Below are positions 34,955 through 43,219 of a stretch of DNA of 64,000 bases, in pieces; within the stretch, counting starts at the first letter, position 1; every line of letters starts with the position of its first letter. The stretch is from Methylotenera_A sp044228245 (GTDB taxonomy: Bacteria > Pseudomonadota > Gammaproteobacteria > Burkholderiales > Methylophilaceae): contig JBGAVG010000001.1 of the NCBI GenBank assembly GCA_044228245.1, forward strand, positions 124,001 to 188,000, read 5' to 3'. The notes under the pieces were generated by a model. It did not search any database. It was given only the letters and a program-made list of their open reading frames with translations, and was not told the origin of the DNA. Both the position numbers and the translations under genes were made by a program.

Positions 34955-35958
34955 GCTGTGGCCGTTCTTTCTGCTACGCGCATCACTGCGCTTCTAGCAC
35001 GCACATTCAGCTTGATTTCACTAGCGCCCGGTTTAATGGCACGGCCAATCGAAACCAGCCGCGCCTGAGGCAGATCTTTGGCTTTGATAGGAAAATCTGA
35101 TGGCAAATCATCGCGATTTTCTTCACTTTGTATAAACCGCTTCACGATTCTGTCTTCCAGCGAATGAAAGCTGATCACCACCAATCTGCCGCCTGCATTC
35201 AACAGATTCAGGCATTGCGGCAATATCAGCGATAACTCCTCAAGCTCCTGATTGACGAAAATCCGTAAAGCTTGAAAGGTACGCGTTGCAGGGTTCTGCC
35301 CCGGTTCGACCTTGGGGATTGCACTTGCCACGACCTTGGCAAGTTGTCCGGTAGTGGTGATGGCGCGCCCGTCTGAGCGCTCCTTAATAATCGCCCTTGC
35401 AACCTGCTTAGCAAACCGTTCTTCACCATAGTCTTTTATCACCTTCCCTAGTTGTTGTTCTGAAATCGTGGTTAACAGTTCTGCTACCGTTTTGCCACGC
35501 GTTTGATCCATGCGCATATCAAGCGGACCGTCATATCTGAAACTGAAGCCGCGCTCGCCTTCATCAATTTGCGGCGACGAAATCCCCAAATCCAGCAATA
35601 TGCCGTCTACGCCTGTCAAATGATTTTCTGCTGCCAATTGATTGATTTCTGAAAAGTGCCGGTGCTCGATTTTGAATCGCGCGTCGCGGATTTGTTCACC
35701 AACTTCCAAGGCCGCCAAATCCCTGTCCATGGCGAACAGGCGACCTTGTTCATTTAATCTGGATAATATTTTTCGGCTGTGCCCACCACGCCCGAATGTG
35801 CCGTCAATGTAAATACCCCTCGGCTTGATATTGAGGGCATCGACTGCCTCATCAAGTAAAACCGTAATGTGTGAAGAAACTGGAGGCATAGCTGCTGCTG
35901 ACACTTTTTCTGAAGACACTGGGGCTGCTGCGGGCGCCGACGTCGCGCCCATCATCAT
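34951..35958 (-). CDS. rsmH: 16S rRNA (cytosine1402-N4)-methyltransferase RsmH
   Basis: Methylates N4 of C1402 in 16S rRNA; RsmI, also in this window, methylates the ribose of the same base. The 335-residue protein has HITVLLDEAVDAL, the SAM site YIDGTFGRGGHSRKIL, LLDLGISSPQID, and FHSLEDRIVKRF. About 25 alanine- and serine-rich residues precede the usual family start. Three ATGs lie in a row; the first gives an ATGA overlap with mraZ, and an internal ATG at 35889 would remove the extension but has no ribosome-binding site. Confidence 0.95.
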   Translation of the reverse strand: MMMGATSAPAAAPVSSEKVSAAAMPPVSSHITVLLDEAVDALNIKPRGIYIDGTFGRGGHSRKILSRLNEQGRLFAMDRDLAALEVGEQIRDARFKIEHRHFSEINQLAAENHLTGVDGILLDLGISSPQIDEGERGFSFRYDGPLDMRMDQTRGKTVAELLTTISEQQLGKVIKDYGEERFAKQVARAIIKERSDGRAITTTGQLAKVVASAIPKVEPGQNPATRTFQALRIFVNQELEELSLILPQCLNLLNAGGRLVVISFHSLEDRIVKRFIQSEENRDDLPSDFPIKAKDLPQARLVSIGRAIKPGASEIKLNVRARSAVMRVAERTATA

Positions 35959-36401
35959 AGTGAGAAGCCTTCTAGTTCTGTGGGCATTTCAATGCCATCG
36001 CCATTCATTACGTTTTCAAGCTGCTTGCGCCAGGCCTCCATATTCCACATCTCAAAATGGCTGCCCTGGCCCACCAGCATGACTTCTTTTTCCAGTCCCG
36101 CAAATTCGCGCAGAACCGGCGAAACCAGCATACGGCCTGCGCTATCAAGCGCGATGTCTTCCGCATACCCCACCAGCAAACGCTGCAAGCTGGAAGACTG
36201 CCTGTCAAAACTGGAAAGCGCCATCATTTTGGCCTGAATCGGTTCCCACGCGGGCTGGGGATACAACAACAGGCAGCGATGCGGATGCGCGGTCAACACC
36301 ACATTGCCCGCAGATTGCGTCAAAAGCGCTTCACGATGCCTGGCCGGAACAGCCAGCCTGCCTTTTGCATCCATACTCAAATTTGTAGCGCCGCGAAACA
36401 T
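35955..36401 (-). CDS. mraZ: Transcriptional regulator MraZ
   Basis: A 148-residue protein with two SpoVT/AbrB-like DNA-binding repeats, MDAKGRLAVPARHREAL and LDSAGRMLVSPVLREFAG. MraZ forms rings and represses its own operon by binding repeated TGGGN boxes. Such boxes are present about 85-110 bases upstream, just after a good promoter, so autoregulation is likely. It is the first gene of the division cluster. Confidence 0.96.
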   Translation of the reverse strand: MFRGATNLSMDAKGRLAVPARHREALLTQSAGNVVLTAHPHRCLLLYPQPAWEPIQAKMMALSSFDRQSSSLQRLLVGYAEDIALDSAGRMLVSPVLREFAGLEKEVMLVGQGSHFEMWNMEAWRKQLENVMNGDGIEMPTELEGFSL

Positions 36402-36486
36402 GTTTGATTAAAAACCTTATAATTTCTAATATCGATACGACTAAAAAGTGAGGAATCACCAACCACCCTTAGCAAAGCGATAAATT

Positions 36487-36511
36487 CCCCACAAAAACCC
36501 ACTTTTCTCCA
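36487..36511 (-). promoter_or_regulatory. MraZ operator, three boxes
   Basis: On the minus strand TGGAG (36511-36507), TGGGT (36501-36497) and TGGGG (36491-36487) recur every ten bases, i.e. five-base boxes with five-base spacers. This is the arrangement known for MraZ sites in E. coli. They lie directly downstream of the -10 element. Confidence 0.8.
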
Positions 36512-36520
36512 CTAAATTGC

Positions 36521-36549
36521 ACTATAGATAAAAAAAAAGCGCTTTGCAA
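36521..36549 (-). promoter_or_regulatory. Sigma-70 promoter of the division cluster
   Basis: On the minus strand the -35 TTGCAA (36549-36544) and the -10 TATAGT (36526-36521) are separated by 17 bases. The predicted start point lies just before the MraZ boxes, about 110 bases upstream of mraZ. Confidence 0.75.
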
Positions 36550-36696
36550 GCACTTTATTAAGATTTTTTTCTTTATAAGACAAAGACTTAGCGCATTTTT
36601 GTACAAAAACAAACATGTTAATAATCAACATGTTATAAAATCAAGTGAATGTAAATTATGAGCGCTATTGACTATGTGTTTGAATTGCATCGAAGG

Positions 36697-37016
36697 AAAA
36701 AGAAGCTAGCCGATAAGCCGGGTTCTGTCGTGCATTGCTGCACGTAACAGTCATTCATCTAGGCGCACAATTGCTCATGCGCTCAAGCAACCTACCCGCC
36801 AGTGACGCGAGCCACGCCTAGCTATTTTCATAGCCCACTGGCCTATTTGGTCTTGCTGCAGATGGAGGTTGCCGCGTTTCACCGTAACTTAATACGCTCG
36901 TCTCTGTGGCCCTATTCCTCGCCTCACGGCGTACGGCCGTTAGCCGTCATCCTGCTCTGTGCAGCCCGGACTTTCCTCCCCTTGTTTACACAAGCGGCGA
37001 CTGTCTAGCTAGCTTC
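36697..37016 (-). ncRNA. rnpB: RNase P RNA
   Basis: The catalytic RNA that matures the 5' ends of tRNAs. On the minus strand the RNA begins GAAGCTAGCTAGACAGTCGC, contains the universal block GGAGGAAAGTCCGGGC, and later ACGGTGAAACGC and AACCCGGCTTATCGGC near the 3' end. The terminal sequence GAAGCTAGC near the 5' end pairs with GCTAGCTTC at the 3' end, followed by a run of five T. Size, about 320 nt, and motifs fit bacterial type A. It occupies much of the 711-bp stretch between mraZ and the next protein gene; the rest is the mraZ promoter region and an AT-rich spacer at 36550-36696. Confidence 0.95.
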
Positions 37017-37053
37017 GCTGTTATTTTATCACAGATGAACAGGGCTTTAGTGC

Positions 37054-37079
37054 CTGCAGCATGTTCTGACATGCTGCAG
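37054..37079. repeat. Perfect 10-bp hairpin upstream of rnpB
   Basis: CTGCAGCATG and CATGCTGCAG face each other around a six-base loop, between the end of the EF-hand/BON gene and the rnpB start. No T-run follows on either strand. It could end transcription of the upstream gene by a Rho-dependent route or protect a 3' end. Confidence 0.5.
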
Positions 37080-37112
37080 ACCAATATCCATGCGGCTTCC
37101 AGAGCATCCTTT

Positions 37113-37616
37113 TTATGGCTTTACAACCAACCCGTTACTGACCGATTTAACGCCTTTCACGCTCGCAGCGATTTGTCCTGCGCGCGTTTTGGTAGCTTCG
37201 TTATCCACAAAGCCGCTTAGCACAACAATATTATCTTTAGTTTCTACGCTGACTTTAAAACTTTTAATGCCTTTTTCAAGCAGGTATTTGGACTTTATTT
37301 TTGCAGTAATGGCGCTATCGCTGGCGGCTTGCTTGGCTTCTTTTTGCTGCACGGCCGATTTATATGTGGCATATTCGTCTTCATTCAGGCTGCCATTGTG
37401 GTTTGTATCCGCTTTGCTGAACCCGCTGAAATCAAACAGGCTGTCTTTTTTAATTTCTTTGGCGTTCACTTTTCCATCGCCATCCACATCCAGCCGCTTA
37501 AAATCGCGCTGATAGCTGGTCTGATTGATCTCATCCGTCAACGCCGCCAGCGCCGGCGTGCTTGCCAAGCCAATGGCCAAACCAACAAGCATCAGCTCTG
37601 TTTTAGAAAAACGCAT
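37113..37616 (-). CDS. Secreted protein with EF-hand pair and BON domain
   Basis: A 167-residue exported protein. Residues 1-24 form a signal peptide (LVGLAIGLASTPALA). Two canonical calcium-binding loops follow: DVDGDGKVNAKE (43-54) and DTNHNGSLNEDE (70-81), each with the correct D-x-D/N-x-D/N-G and final glutamate. Residues about 100-165 form a BON domain (IKSFKVSVETKDNIVVLSGF, then GVKSVSNGL), known from periplasmic proteins that bind membranes. The combination suggests calcium-dependent envelope association; this is inference. It follows pyrC's promoter side only loosely: its own ATG is at 37616, 15 bases after the pyrC stop, so the two may be co-transcribed. Confidence 0.8.
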   Translation of the reverse strand: MRFSKTELMLVGLAIGLASTPALAALTDEINQTSYQRDFKRLDVDGDGKVNAKEIKKDSLFDFSGFSKADTNHNGSLNEDEYATYKSAVQQKEAKQAASDSAITAKIKSKYLLEKGIKSFKVSVETKDNIVVLSGFVDNEATKTRAGQIAASVKGVKSVSNGLVVKP

Positions 37617-37631
37617 ATTTCACCTCAATAT

Positions 37632-38666
37632 TTAAAGTAACTTCCAGTGCACTTGCTGCCCCGCCCTTAGAGGTACTAGACTGTCACTGCCCATCGGTAG
37701 TTCATTTGGCACCTGCCAGCTGGCTTTTTGCAGCGTGATTTTATCGGTATTTCGCAGCAGTCCGTAAAAATCTGCGCCATAAAAACTGGCAAAGGCTTCC
37801 AGTTTATCCAGTGCGTTCGCAGCTTCAAACGCTTCGGCATACAGCTCAATCGCCGCATGCGCGGTATAGATGCCCGCACAGCCGCAAGCGGCTTCTTTAG
37901 TGTGTTTGGCATGCGGCGCACTATCGGTACCCAGAAAAAATTTTGGGTTGCCGGACGTTGCCGCTTTGACTAAGGCCAACCGATGCTCTTCGCGCTTCAA
38001 AACTGGAAGACAGTAGTGATGCGGGCGAATGCCGCCTGTGAACATGTCGTTACGATTCATCAGCAAATGATGCGCAGTAATGGTTGCGGCAACGTTCCCA
38101 GGCGCGCCGAGCACGAAGTCTGCCGCGTCTTTGGTGGTGATATGCTCAAACACCACTTTCAGCGATGGAAAACGCTTGACCAAAGGCGCCATGTGGCGGC
38201 CGATAAATACTTTTTCGCGGTCGAACACATCCACATCCGCATCGGTCACTTCCGCATGCACCAGCAATGGCATGCCGACTTCTTGCATGGCTTGCAGCGC
38301 GGCATCGCATTTAAGCAAATCTGTCACACCGGAATCCGAGTTGGTCGTGGCGCCAGCCGGATACAGCTTTACACCATGAATGAAGCCGCTTGCTTTGGCC
38401 TTTTTAATTTCATCGGCACTGGTATTGTCTGTGAGGTACAGCGTCATCAGCGGCTCAAAAACCATTCCTTGCGGCAGGGCGCTCAGAACTCGCTGGCGAT
38501 AAGCGGCCGCTAGCTCGGTGGAAGTCACCGGCGGGCGCAGATTGGGCATCACAATCGCACGGGCGAATTGCCGCGCCGTATCAGGCAATACAGCCTGAAG
38601 CGCAGCGCCATCACGCAAGTGCAAGTGCCAATCGTCTGGGCGCGTGATGGTGAGGTTTTTTGTCAT
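37632..38666 (-). CDS. pyrC: Dihydroorotase
   Basis: Zinc amidohydrolase of pyrimidine synthesis that cyclises carbamoyl aspartate. The 344-residue product begins with the metal-binding ITRPDDWHLHLRDG, has GVKLYPAGATTNSD with the carbamylated lysine region, LLVHAEVTD, FEHITTKDAADFV and the catalytic LGTDSAPH. It is the class II (E. coli PyrC-like) type. The start at 38666 is chosen because AAGGA lies before it; a further upstream ATG has none. It lies 11 bases after rsmI and is probably co-transcribed with it. Confidence 0.96.
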   Translation of the reverse strand: MTKNLTITRPDDWHLHLRDGAALQAVLPDTARQFARAIVMPNLRPPVTSTELAAAYRQRVLSALPQGMVFEPLMTLYLTDNTSADEIKKAKASGFIHGVKLYPAGATTNSDSGVTDLLKCDAALQAMQEVGMPLLVHAEVTDADVDVFDREKVFIGRHMAPLVKRFPSLKVVFEHITTKDAADFVLGAPGNVAATITAHHLLMNRNDMFTGGIRPHHYCLPVLKREEHRLALVKAATSGNPKFFLGTDSAPHAKHTKEAACGCAGIYTAHAAIELYAEAFEAANALDKLEAFASFYGADFYGLLRNTDKITLQKASWQVPNELPMGSDSLVPLRAGQQVHWKLL

Positions 38667-38677
38667 CGATATATCCT

Positions 38678-39520
38678 TCATTTTTTAATCTTTAAAGCCA
38701 GATCGTAAAGCGCATTTTTCTTTTCATTCGTAATTTCTGCCGCTAATTTAACAGCCTGCTTCAGTGGCAATTCCGCCAGCAGGCATTTTAATACACGCTG
38801 CGCTTCCTCACCAATCTCTGCTGCTTCCTGCAAAGGCGCAGCTTCGATAAGCAACACGAACTCGCCCCGCTGCTGATTGGCGTCGGCCTGCAGCCAAGCA
38901 CTGGCAAGGCTGAGCGGGCAGGCGTAAATCGTTTCAAACGTCTTGGTCAGCTCGCGTGCAAACGTGATGCGGCGTTCGCCGCCCAATATCGCATTCAGGT
39001 CTGCAACGCATTCCACAATGCGGTGCGGCGCCTCGTAAAACACCAACGTCACGGTTTGAGACGCTAATTCTTGTAATATCTTGCGCCGCGCCGCGCCACT
39101 GGCAGGCAAAAATCCATAAAAATGAAAACCATTCTGCGTGATGCCGCTGGCCGACAAAGCAGCAATCACCGCACTCACGCCCGGGATCGGCACGACTTTC
39201 ACGCCAGCTTTACGCACCAAATCAACCACCGCCGCCCCTGGGTCGCTGATGCCGGGCGTACCCGCATCCGTCACCAGTGCGATATTTTCACCCGCTTTGA
39301 GCTGCATCAATAGTTTTTCGGCAGACTGATGTTCGTTATGCTCATGCACCGCAATAAGTTTCTTGCTGATGCCAAAATGCGACAACAGGCCTGAAGTGTG
39401 GCGTGTATCCTCGGCAGCAATCGCATCCACGTTTTTTAGAGTTTCCAGCGCGCGCAGGGTGATGTCACCCAAATTGCCGATTGGTGTGGCGACCACATAT
39501 AATATGCCTTCTTGCTTCAT
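38678..39520 (-). CDS. rsmI: 16S rRNA (cytidine1402-2'-O)-methyltransferase RsmI
   Basis: Methylates the ribose of C1402 in 16S rRNA. The 280 residues show the tetrapyrrole-methylase-like fold: LYVVATPIGNLGDITLRA, AAEDTRHTSGLLSHF, ALVTDAGTPGISDPG for SAM, and FYEAPHRIVE. It lies back to back with yraN, as rsmI does in many proteobacteria, and is followed by pyrC. Confidence 0.96.
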   Translation of the reverse strand: MKQEGILYVVATPIGNLGDITLRALETLKNVDAIAAEDTRHTSGLLSHFGISKKLIAVHEHNEHQSAEKLLMQLKAGENIALVTDAGTPGISDPGAAVVDLVRKAGVKVVPIPGVSAVIAALSASGITQNGFHFYGFLPASGAARRKILQELASQTVTLVFYEAPHRIVECVADLNAILGGERRITFARELTKTFETIYACPLSLASAWLQADANQQRGEFVLLIEAAPLQEAAEIGEEAQRVLKCLLAELPLKQAVKLAAEITNEKKNALYDLALKIKK

Positions 39521-39555
39521 ATTTTTAATTCTAAGCTAAAGCCATCATAACGCCT

Positions 39556-39909
39556 ATGTTATTAAACAAAAACAACGCCGGTCTGGAAGCGGAAAAATTA
39601 GCTGCAACTTTTTTGACGAACCGCGGCCTTAAGCTTGTAACGCAGAATTATCACTGCCGGTTTGGTGAAATTGATTTAATTATGAAAGACGCCAAAACCC
39701 TTGTGTTTATTGAGGTACGGCTCAGAAGCAACAGCCAGTTTGGCAACGCGGCCAGCAGCATTACGCCGCAAAAACAGAAAAAACTGATTTTGACAGCTCA
39801 ACATTATTTACAGCAACATGGCCCAAGCGCTTGTCGTTTTGATGCCATTTTAATGCGCACGAACGACTTGCAAAGCATCGAATGGATACGTAATGCATTT
39901 GACGCATAA
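39556..39909 (+). CDS. yraN: YraN family (UPF0102) nuclease-like protein
   Basis: A 117-residue protein with the restriction-endonuclease-like core of the family: GLEAEKLAATFLTNRGL, then CRFGEIDLIMKD and LVFIEVRLRS, which give the E-D-ExR pattern; the family normally has ExK, here it is EVR. Biochemical role is not established. It lies divergent from rsmI and upstream of the DolP-like lipoprotein gene; no diaA/SIS-domain gene lies between them. Confidence 0.88.
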   Translation: MLLNKNNAGLEAEKLAATFLTNRGLKLVTQNYHCRFGEIDLIMKDAKTLVFIEVRLRSNSQFGNAASSITPQKQKKLILTAQHYLQQHGPSACRFDAILMRTNDLQSIEWIRNAFDA

Positions 39910-39992
39910 AGGGCGTATCATTCGCACAAATTGATGGTTACAAATTATAATTCCCGTATTTTTCAACCGCCCTCATTCTTAAGGAGTCGTCA

Positions 39993-40589
39993 ATGAATCC
40001 AGCTTACTTCCTTTCAGGAAAACATATCATCGCTAAAGTATTTCTATGTATCGCCGTTGTTACATCTATAACAGCGTGCGCGCCTGCAGTAGTAGGCGGG
40101 GCAGCGGCTGGCGGCGCTTTGGCGGCTGACCGGCGTACCTCCGGCATTTATGTGGAAGATGAGAATATAGAGTTGAAAGCAGTTAAATTTATGGAAACGA
40201 CGCTGGGCGAGAATACCCATATCAATGTCACCAGCTATAACCGTAATGTGCTGCTTACCGGCGAAGCGCCCGATGAAGCAACCAAGGCCAAGGCCGAAAA
40301 TTTTGTAAAAGGCATTGAAAATGTACGCGCGGTCACCAATGAAATTGTGGTTGGGCCAAAAACTTCGCTTAGCTCGCGCAGCAATGACACGTATATCACT
40401 TCTAAAGTTAAAACAAAGTTTGTGACGGAAAACCAGTTTCCCGCCAACTATGTAAAAATAGTCACTGAAAACAGCGTGGTGTATTTGCTTGGTATTGTAA
40501 ACAAAGCAGAAGCAGATGCCGCAGTAGAGATTGCGCGCAACACCGATGGCGTGAGCAAAGTGGTTAAAGTATTCGAGTATATGAATTAA
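39993..40589 (+). CDS. BON-domain outer-membrane lipoprotein (DolP/YraP-like)
   Basis: A 198-residue lipoprotein. The hydrophobic FLCIAVVTSITAC ends in a lipobox with Cys29, followed by a glycine/alanine-rich stretch. Two BON domains occupy about 53-115 (THINVTSYNRNVLLTGEAPD) and 128-195 (NSVVYLLGIVNKAEADAAV). This is the layout of DolP, which helps keep the outer membrane intact. AAGGAG lies seven bases before the ATG. It follows yraN as in other proteobacteria. Confidence 0.88.
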   Translation: MNPAYFLSGKHIIAKVFLCIAVVTSITACAPAVVGGAAAGGALAADRRTSGIYVEDENIELKAVKFMETTLGENTHINVTSYNRNVLLTGEAPDEATKAKAENFVKGIENVRAVTNEIVVGPKTSLSSRSNDTYITSKVKTKFVTENQFPANYVKIVTENSVVYLLGIVNKAEADAAVEIARNTDGVSKVVKVFEYMN

Positions 40590-40607
40590 GCATGTGAACT
40601 AAACATT

Positions 40608-40925
40608 ATGGGAATAAACACCATGACGACAGAAAAACCAGTAGAAATTACAATCCAAGGCCTGACACGTGCCGGCAAACCTTTTCGCCCAAGTGACTGG
40701 GTAGACCGCATGTGCAGTACCTTCGCCACGTTTGGCGAAAACCGGAAATTACGCTATTCGCCCTACCTGAGGCCGGAAGTAGTTAATGGCGTGCGCTGCC
40801 TGACAGTCGACATGAAGCTGAAAGAGCGCAATCCGGAAGGCTTTGAGCAGCTGATGCACTTTGCCGAAGAGAACCAGCTTAATATTCTGGACGAAGCCGG
40901 TAACAGTATTGCTGTACCCGCCTAG
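40608..40925 (+). CDS. DUF3579 protein
   Basis: A 105-residue soluble protein matching the DUF3579 pattern: ITIQGLTRAGKPFRPSDWVD, MCSTFATFG, and YLRPEVVNGVRCLTVD. The family is largely betaproteobacterial and its function is unknown. A second ATG five codons in (40623) is the alternative start, with GGGA ten bases upstream; neither start is clearly favoured. It follows the DolP-like gene by 18 bases in the same direction. Confidence 0.8.
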   Translation: MGINTMTTEKPVEITIQGLTRAGKPFRPSDWVDRMCSTFATFGENRKLRYSPYLRPEVVNGVRCLTVDMKLKERNPEGFEQLMHFAEENQLNILDEAGNSIAVPA

Positions 40926-40968
40926 CCAACGGCAACAACCCGCAACCGCGCGAGGGTAAAACAGGCTA

Positions 40969-41445
40969 TTACTTTTCGCGCGCCATAAACGCTTCAAGAT
41001 ATTGCTTGGTGACCAAGCCACGCTTGGTTTTGACGAGTTCGCCACGCGGGTTGTAAATATAACTAGTCGGCAATACTTCTGCGTTACCAATTTGCTGGGT
41101 TACCCCATCGTCACCCAAGACGATAGGATACGACATCAGCATATCATCCACATACTCGGCCACTTCTTTCGCGCTTTGGTAATCAAAAGCCACGCCGATC
41201 ACCATGACATCTTTGTTTTTGCGGCTATCATACAACGCCACCAGATCAGGCACCTCTTCCAGGCAAGGCGGGCACCAGGTCGCCCAATAGTTGACAATCA
41301 CCCATTTGCCCTTATATTGGGACAGTGTATGCTTTTTACCCTCTGTATCTTTTAGCACAAAACTATTTGCAGCCAGTGCAAAGATAGGTGAGCTAAGCAA
41401 AACCGCAGTTAAAATTAAGCAAAAAAGTGATTTTTTATATAGCAT
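40969..41445 (-). CDS. TlpA-like thiol-disulfide oxidoreductase
   Basis: A 158-residue exported thioredoxin-fold protein. It starts with a signal peptide or anchor (LFCLILTAVLLSSPIFALAA), followed by VIVNYWATWCPPCLEEVPDL with the redox pair C-P-P-C and LPTSYIYNPRGELV with the cis-proline. Such proteins reduce disulfides in the periplasm, for example for cytochrome c maturation. The ATG at 41445 is preferred because the signal peptide begins there; the open frame upstream adds 13 residues. It converges with the DUF3579 gene. Confidence 0.85.
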   Translation of the reverse strand: MLYKKSLFCLILTAVLLSSPIFALAANSFVLKDTEGKKHTLSQYKGKWVIVNYWATWCPPCLEEVPDLVALYDSRKNKDVMVIGVAFDYQSAKEVAEYVDDMLMSYPIVLGDDGVTQQIGNAEVLPTSYIYNPRGELVKTKRGLVTKQYLEAFMAREK

Positions 41446-41529
41446 GTGCTTTTTATAATCTAAAAATAAGCAAAAAAGTGACAAATTTAAAATTAGGTTC
41501 TAATATAAAGCATTACTAGCGGAGTTTAC

Positions 41530-43071
41530 ATGCCAATCAGCCTTAAGCTACCAAATTTAGATGAAAATCCAATTTTATTGGCGGAAACGCGTGCGCATAA
41601 AATCAATGAATTCATCCAGAAGCTCCCATTGGGCGATCCCATCTCTGCCGCAACAGACTTAATTGATGAACTGCAAATTTTAAACAGCCAGAAAGTGGCA
41701 TTTGCAAACCGGTTTAATGCGCTAGAGTTATATCGCCCGACCGCCATTCAGATTTATCAGGACTTAATCCCGCATTTTAGCGGTGCCAGCCTGCCTATTT
41801 CCAAAACCGAGCAAGCCTTTGTCGACGCCGCCATGAAGTTGTGGCAAGAGTTCGCCTACGGCTACAAGTTTGCTTTGGTGGATTTGCAAAACAAAATCTT
41901 AAATCTGAACAACAGCAAAAGCACGGCGCAAGTGGTGCAACGGGCAATTCATGCGCTTAAAGAAATCGCTTTAGTACACCATCTGAGCTACCGCACTCCG
42001 CCCGCCAGCCTATGGTCAGAATTGCATCAGCTGTATTTCTGCGCGTTGCAGCAAACTGCTGAAGCGATACCGGTTGCAGATCAACTTGCTGTGAATAACA
42101 CAAGCTCTGTCAACCTAACCTACAAACAAGTGTTATTGATGGCGCTGGCAGATCCGCAGCACCTTGCAAATGCGGATATATTAAAAGCTGACGTTTATCT
42201 TTCCAATATAGCCGAACATGCAGAGTTGCGGCCGCTCGGCCTGATAGAAAACCCTGCGGGGGTATTCCTGATCGCGCTTGACGGTAATAAGCCACCCGTT
42301 CCATTTGCCAAGAATCAGGATATTCCTAACGATGCGACGGATATTCTGCTCATTACGGTGAATGTGGCCAGGCAAATCCATCATCATATCAAACTGCTGC
42401 AAGAAGGCATTGTACCTGAAGACAGCAGCCTGCCGGGCAACGCGCTTGAGAGCCATTATGAAGATTTGCTCGCGCGCCTCATTAAAAATTTTGGCAAAGC
42501 GCAACAGCGCGTATTTTCCAGAATCAAGAAAAGTGACGGCGTAGAATTAGGCGTCGGATTAATGGCAGCCTATCATTTACTGCATGGGGGCAGTAGCACC
42601 TTTGCTCAGCATGCAAATACAATCGGTGAAATCAAGCCTTCCCGCTGGCAGGTTTTAAACGTCAGTGCAGGCGGCTGTGCCTTGCGTAAATTCAGCTCAT
42701 CCCAGGCATCAGCGCGCATTGGCGACGTAGTCGCGATGAAAAATAGCAAAAGCAAGCAATGGGAACTGGCCGTGTTGCGCTGGGCACATATCAATGATTT
42801 GAATCAGCTGGATGTGGGCCTGGAGCTGATTTCACCCAGCGCTACCGCCGTCAGCGCAAAATTTGAAAACAGCGCGTTGGAAGGTGAAGCCTTGATGTTG
42901 CCGGAGCTTGGCAGCATCAAACAGGCAGCAAGTGTCATTACGGCGCGCGGGTTCTGTAAAGCAGGTGATGTGCTAAGACTTAGCGTTGATAACAGTTTCA
43001 GCATCGTATTGATCAAGAAATTAGTCGAGCGCACAGCAAGATTTGAACGCTTTCAATACAGCTTGATATAA
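41530..43071 (+). CDS. Unknown 513-residue protein with a C-terminal PilZ-like segment
   Basis: I do not firmly recognise this cytoplasmic protein. The first 350 residues are mostly helical with no membrane segment or signal peptide. From about residue 375 the segment RWQVLNVSAGGCALRKF resembles the second motif (D/N-x-S-x-G-G) of PilZ domains. It is followed by a beta-rich stretch with GDVVAMKN and WELAVLRWAH. The usual upstream R-x-x-x-R is not evident, so cyclic-di-GMP binding is uncertain. It stands alone, divergent from the TlpA-like gene and 148 bases before trxA. Confidence 0.6.
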   Translation: MPISLKLPNLDENPILLAETRAHKINEFIQKLPLGDPISAATDLIDELQILNSQKVAFANRFNALELYRPTAIQIYQDLIPHFSGASLPISKTEQAFVDAAMKLWQEFAYGYKFALVDLQNKILNLNNSKSTAQVVQRAIHALKEIALVHHLSYRTPPASLWSELHQLYFCALQQTAEAIPVADQLAVNNTSSVNLTYKQVLLMALADPQHLANADILKADVYLSNIAEHAELRPLGLIENPAGVFLIALDGNKPPVPFAKNQDIPNDATDILLITVNVARQIHHHIKLLQEGIVPEDSSLPGNALESHYEDLLARLIKNFGKAQQRVFSRIKKSDGVELGVGLMAAYHLLHGGSSTFAQHANTIGEIKPSRWQVLNVSAGGCALRKFSSSQASARIGDVVAMKNSKSKQWELAVLRWAHINDLNQLDVGLELISPSATAVSAKFENSALEGEALMLPELGSIKQAASVITARGFCKAGDVLRLSVDNSFSIVLIKKLVERTARFERFQYSLI

Positions 43072-43219
43072 CACAAGCGATATTGCTATACTTATGCTAA
43101 ATTATCGTATTAGTTTCCGAATCCAAACCCCAGCAATCATCAAACAATCACAACTTGGCTTTATTACTGGGTTATTACAAACATCTGCAATTCATAAAAT
43201 TTCAATATAGAGGTCATAA

